A stretch of DNA of 53,186 nucleotides from Phoronis australis (lineage: Eukaryota; Phoronida; Phoronidae). Location: assembly GCA_002633005.1 (NCBI GenBank), contig NMRA01000198.1, forward strand, positions 317,269 to 370,454. The letters are read 5' to 3'. Shown one piece after another: positions 51,250-53,186 of this stretch (positions within the stretch are counted from its first letter, which is position 1; every line of letters starts with the position of its first letter). The position numbers and the translations under genes are program-made. A model generated the notes under the pieces. The model was not told the origin of the DNA. It saw only the letters and a program-made list of their open reading frames with translations, and made no database searches.

Positions 51250-53186
51250 CGTTAACATTGTCATTAACAACGTGACCTCGTCAAAAATGTTAGTTCAAAT
51301 AAGAAGAATAAACGCAACCGAGTAGGTATCTGTTTCCAAATTTGAAAAAATAAGTTAAATAAGAAATGCCCTATGACGTCGTCTCGCTGATGCGTTTTGT
51401 AGCCCTCGTCACCGGAACAAATACACCACGGTTTGGATTTCAGTCGTTACTCTGTGCACCTACCGTGGTGACTGAGTGATAGCCTAGTTTTTACAGCATA
51501 TAATACAAAAGCAGACCAACACTTTAGATAACAAGGGTTAATGTTTTATAATGTTGTGAACATTGATAATGATAGCAGATTTTTTTTCTATTGTTGGCTT
51601 AACAAGCACCTTATTGTCTGTGGTGGGCCTTTGCCTCAAACAGATAAACTTTACCTTCCTCAATAATAGATGTTACACCATTTTTTATAAAATAACAAGA
51701 AGTGGTAGTAAACTCTTTCGTTTTTTTATTCTATAGTCACTTCGTCGTGTAATTGAATTTCACTAGTTTCCATGTTCATGATATTTGTCAATTGATTGTC
51801 TCATAACTTGCTTAATAAATGGTTTACAATAATACACTGTATCATTGTTTGATACCATACTTTCGTGAAAAATTGTGTTAAAAATGATTACGCGTAAAAT
51901 TTTGCTGAATTCAAAGCTATCTATACCGACCGTACTCAATCATATTAACGCTCATGTTTCGCTGAACAGTCTTAATTTTCCTTAGTCAACTTGGGGGTGA
52001 TTTCGAGGTTCGACAGAGCTAACATTACTGTTTGACACCAGCGCCTCTACATGTTAGCTTGTCAATGGAACGCGAAAAACAGACTAAACTGTAATATTCA
52101 ATGTCTGTGGTTCTCTGCCACTGAAACACAATTCAACCTGCCCACCAGGTATTTTTAAGGTTTTTCCCTAAAGATTTTGAATTTCTGTTGATGTCAATGC
52201 ATTTTTTCGATCCGTCAACTGCTCACCACTTCGTCGAAGGCATCGTAAGTATTCAAATATAGTCTAAAGTGCACGTGGCATTCTTTCTGGACAATTGCTT
52301 GCTTCATTGACTTGCCTCATACCGTGGTGTCGACCTAAGATCCACAATGCAATCACACATGATAATCTGACGTTAATATCCATCTTAACTGTCAGCTGTT
52401 TGTAGAATGACTCTGGGAGCATGTGCGTATTTATCATAAGTGCGAGGGAGATTAGAAATTCTGTGGTGACTTCACAGTTTTTCCTTCGCACGTATTTCTA
52501 AAATAGTGACTTTTGTGATTTTTCTGTAAATTTCCTCACATTGCGACATGGCACTTTCGTCAGTAATTGTTAAAAAGATATTTTTGACGAGCTTTGGCGT
52601 TCCATGTCTCTTTAAAAGGATACCACATCCGGTTTTGACCTCTTAACAGACTCTAAAAACGACTTTACCATCCAGTTCCCTGAAACAAAATAATGTTCTG
52701 TAACCCTCAGAAACCCTCAAACGTTTGTAGGAACATTTGAAAACTTCTATCAAAATCTGATAAACGGGCAAGCGTGACTTACGCTTTTAGCGAATTACAC
52801 GGTAATTGTGGGAAAAGACCACACACCAATGATCGTAAAGTCCAATCTGTGACGTAGGGAGTATGAGTTTTTAGTTGATTCCTGCCTTTAGCTTGAGAGT
52901 TGACGCCAATGATGAATTAGCAGGTGACAGAACGGACTGGGTTTAGTATCCTTTTAAGGAATAACGAACTGTCGGGTCTGCAAACATAAAAATCACTTCT
53001 CATATGAGAAAGGAACAAGTTTAAAACAATTTTAGGATATGCTATAAGACAACATTTTACTTCATGGGAGGAACGCCGGTTAATGTGCCTTGGGCGGTTA
53101 GCCAGACAAATACTGCATCTCCTACTGCTTGAGGAGAAGGGGTTGATCTGGGTCTTCTGCTAACAAAGCGCTGTCCAATTCCAAAA
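51250..53186. other. No gene seen
   Basis: Only the dispersed repeat at 52855-52965 is recognisable. Confidence 0.55.
52855..52965. repeat. Dispersed repeat, copy B
   Basis: Same ordered blocks as at 25985-26120 (TTGATTCCTGCC, TTGACGCCAATG, GTGACAGAACG, TAGTATCCTTTTA). Confidence 0.65.

Overview
The window is eukaryotic nuclear DNA from an intron-rich animal. Long spliceosomal introns (gt..ag), consensus splice sites, tRNA-derived SINEs, a LINE fragment, Penelope-like fragments and MITEs all point to a metazoan. The gene structures and repeat types suggest an aquatic invertebrate, possibly an invertebrate deuterostome, but the species cannot be fixed from the sequence. Three protein genes were reconstructed exon by exon, with reading phase checked across every junction.

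Layout. 1-3.3 kb: no gene seen. About 3.35-24.6 kb (minus strand): a complete ninein/ninein-like (NIN/NINL) gene with 19 coding exons (4415-23996, predicted 1303 aa), EF-hands at the N terminus and coiled coil beyond. Its introns hold a selenocysteine tRNA gene on the opposite strand (16407-16493) with its own TATA box and terminator, a 5'-truncated LINE whose poly(A) ends 16 bp from an exon (about 20.7-22.2 kb), a SINE, and three tandem arrays. Two of these arrays copy a 5' splice site. 24.6-30.6 kb: repeat-rich intergenic DNA, including a 1.2-1.3 kb duplication with a single N at its junction, probably two haplotypes joined head to tail. 31471-33267 (minus): an intronless KIFBP gene (598 aa). 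33730-46896 (plus): DYNC2LI1, 13 exons, 355 aa, divergent from KIFBP across 462 bp that contain an X-box-like motif. Its introns hold a SINE, MITEs and an inverted pair of Penelope-like endonuclease fragments. 46.9-53.2 kb: no gene seen, but a SINE with target-site duplication and a small array with a hammerhead-like core.

How the genes relate. All three proteins act on microtubules: ninein anchors minus ends at the centrosome or basal body, KIFBP restrains kinesin motors, and DYNC2LI1 is a subunit of the dynein-2 motor for retrograde intraflagellar transport. The shared promoter and X-box-like site fit co-regulation with ciliogenesis, but that is inference. I found no clearly new system. The most unusual items are the nested antisense tRNA-Sec gene, the splice-donor tandem arrays and the compact motor-gene pair.
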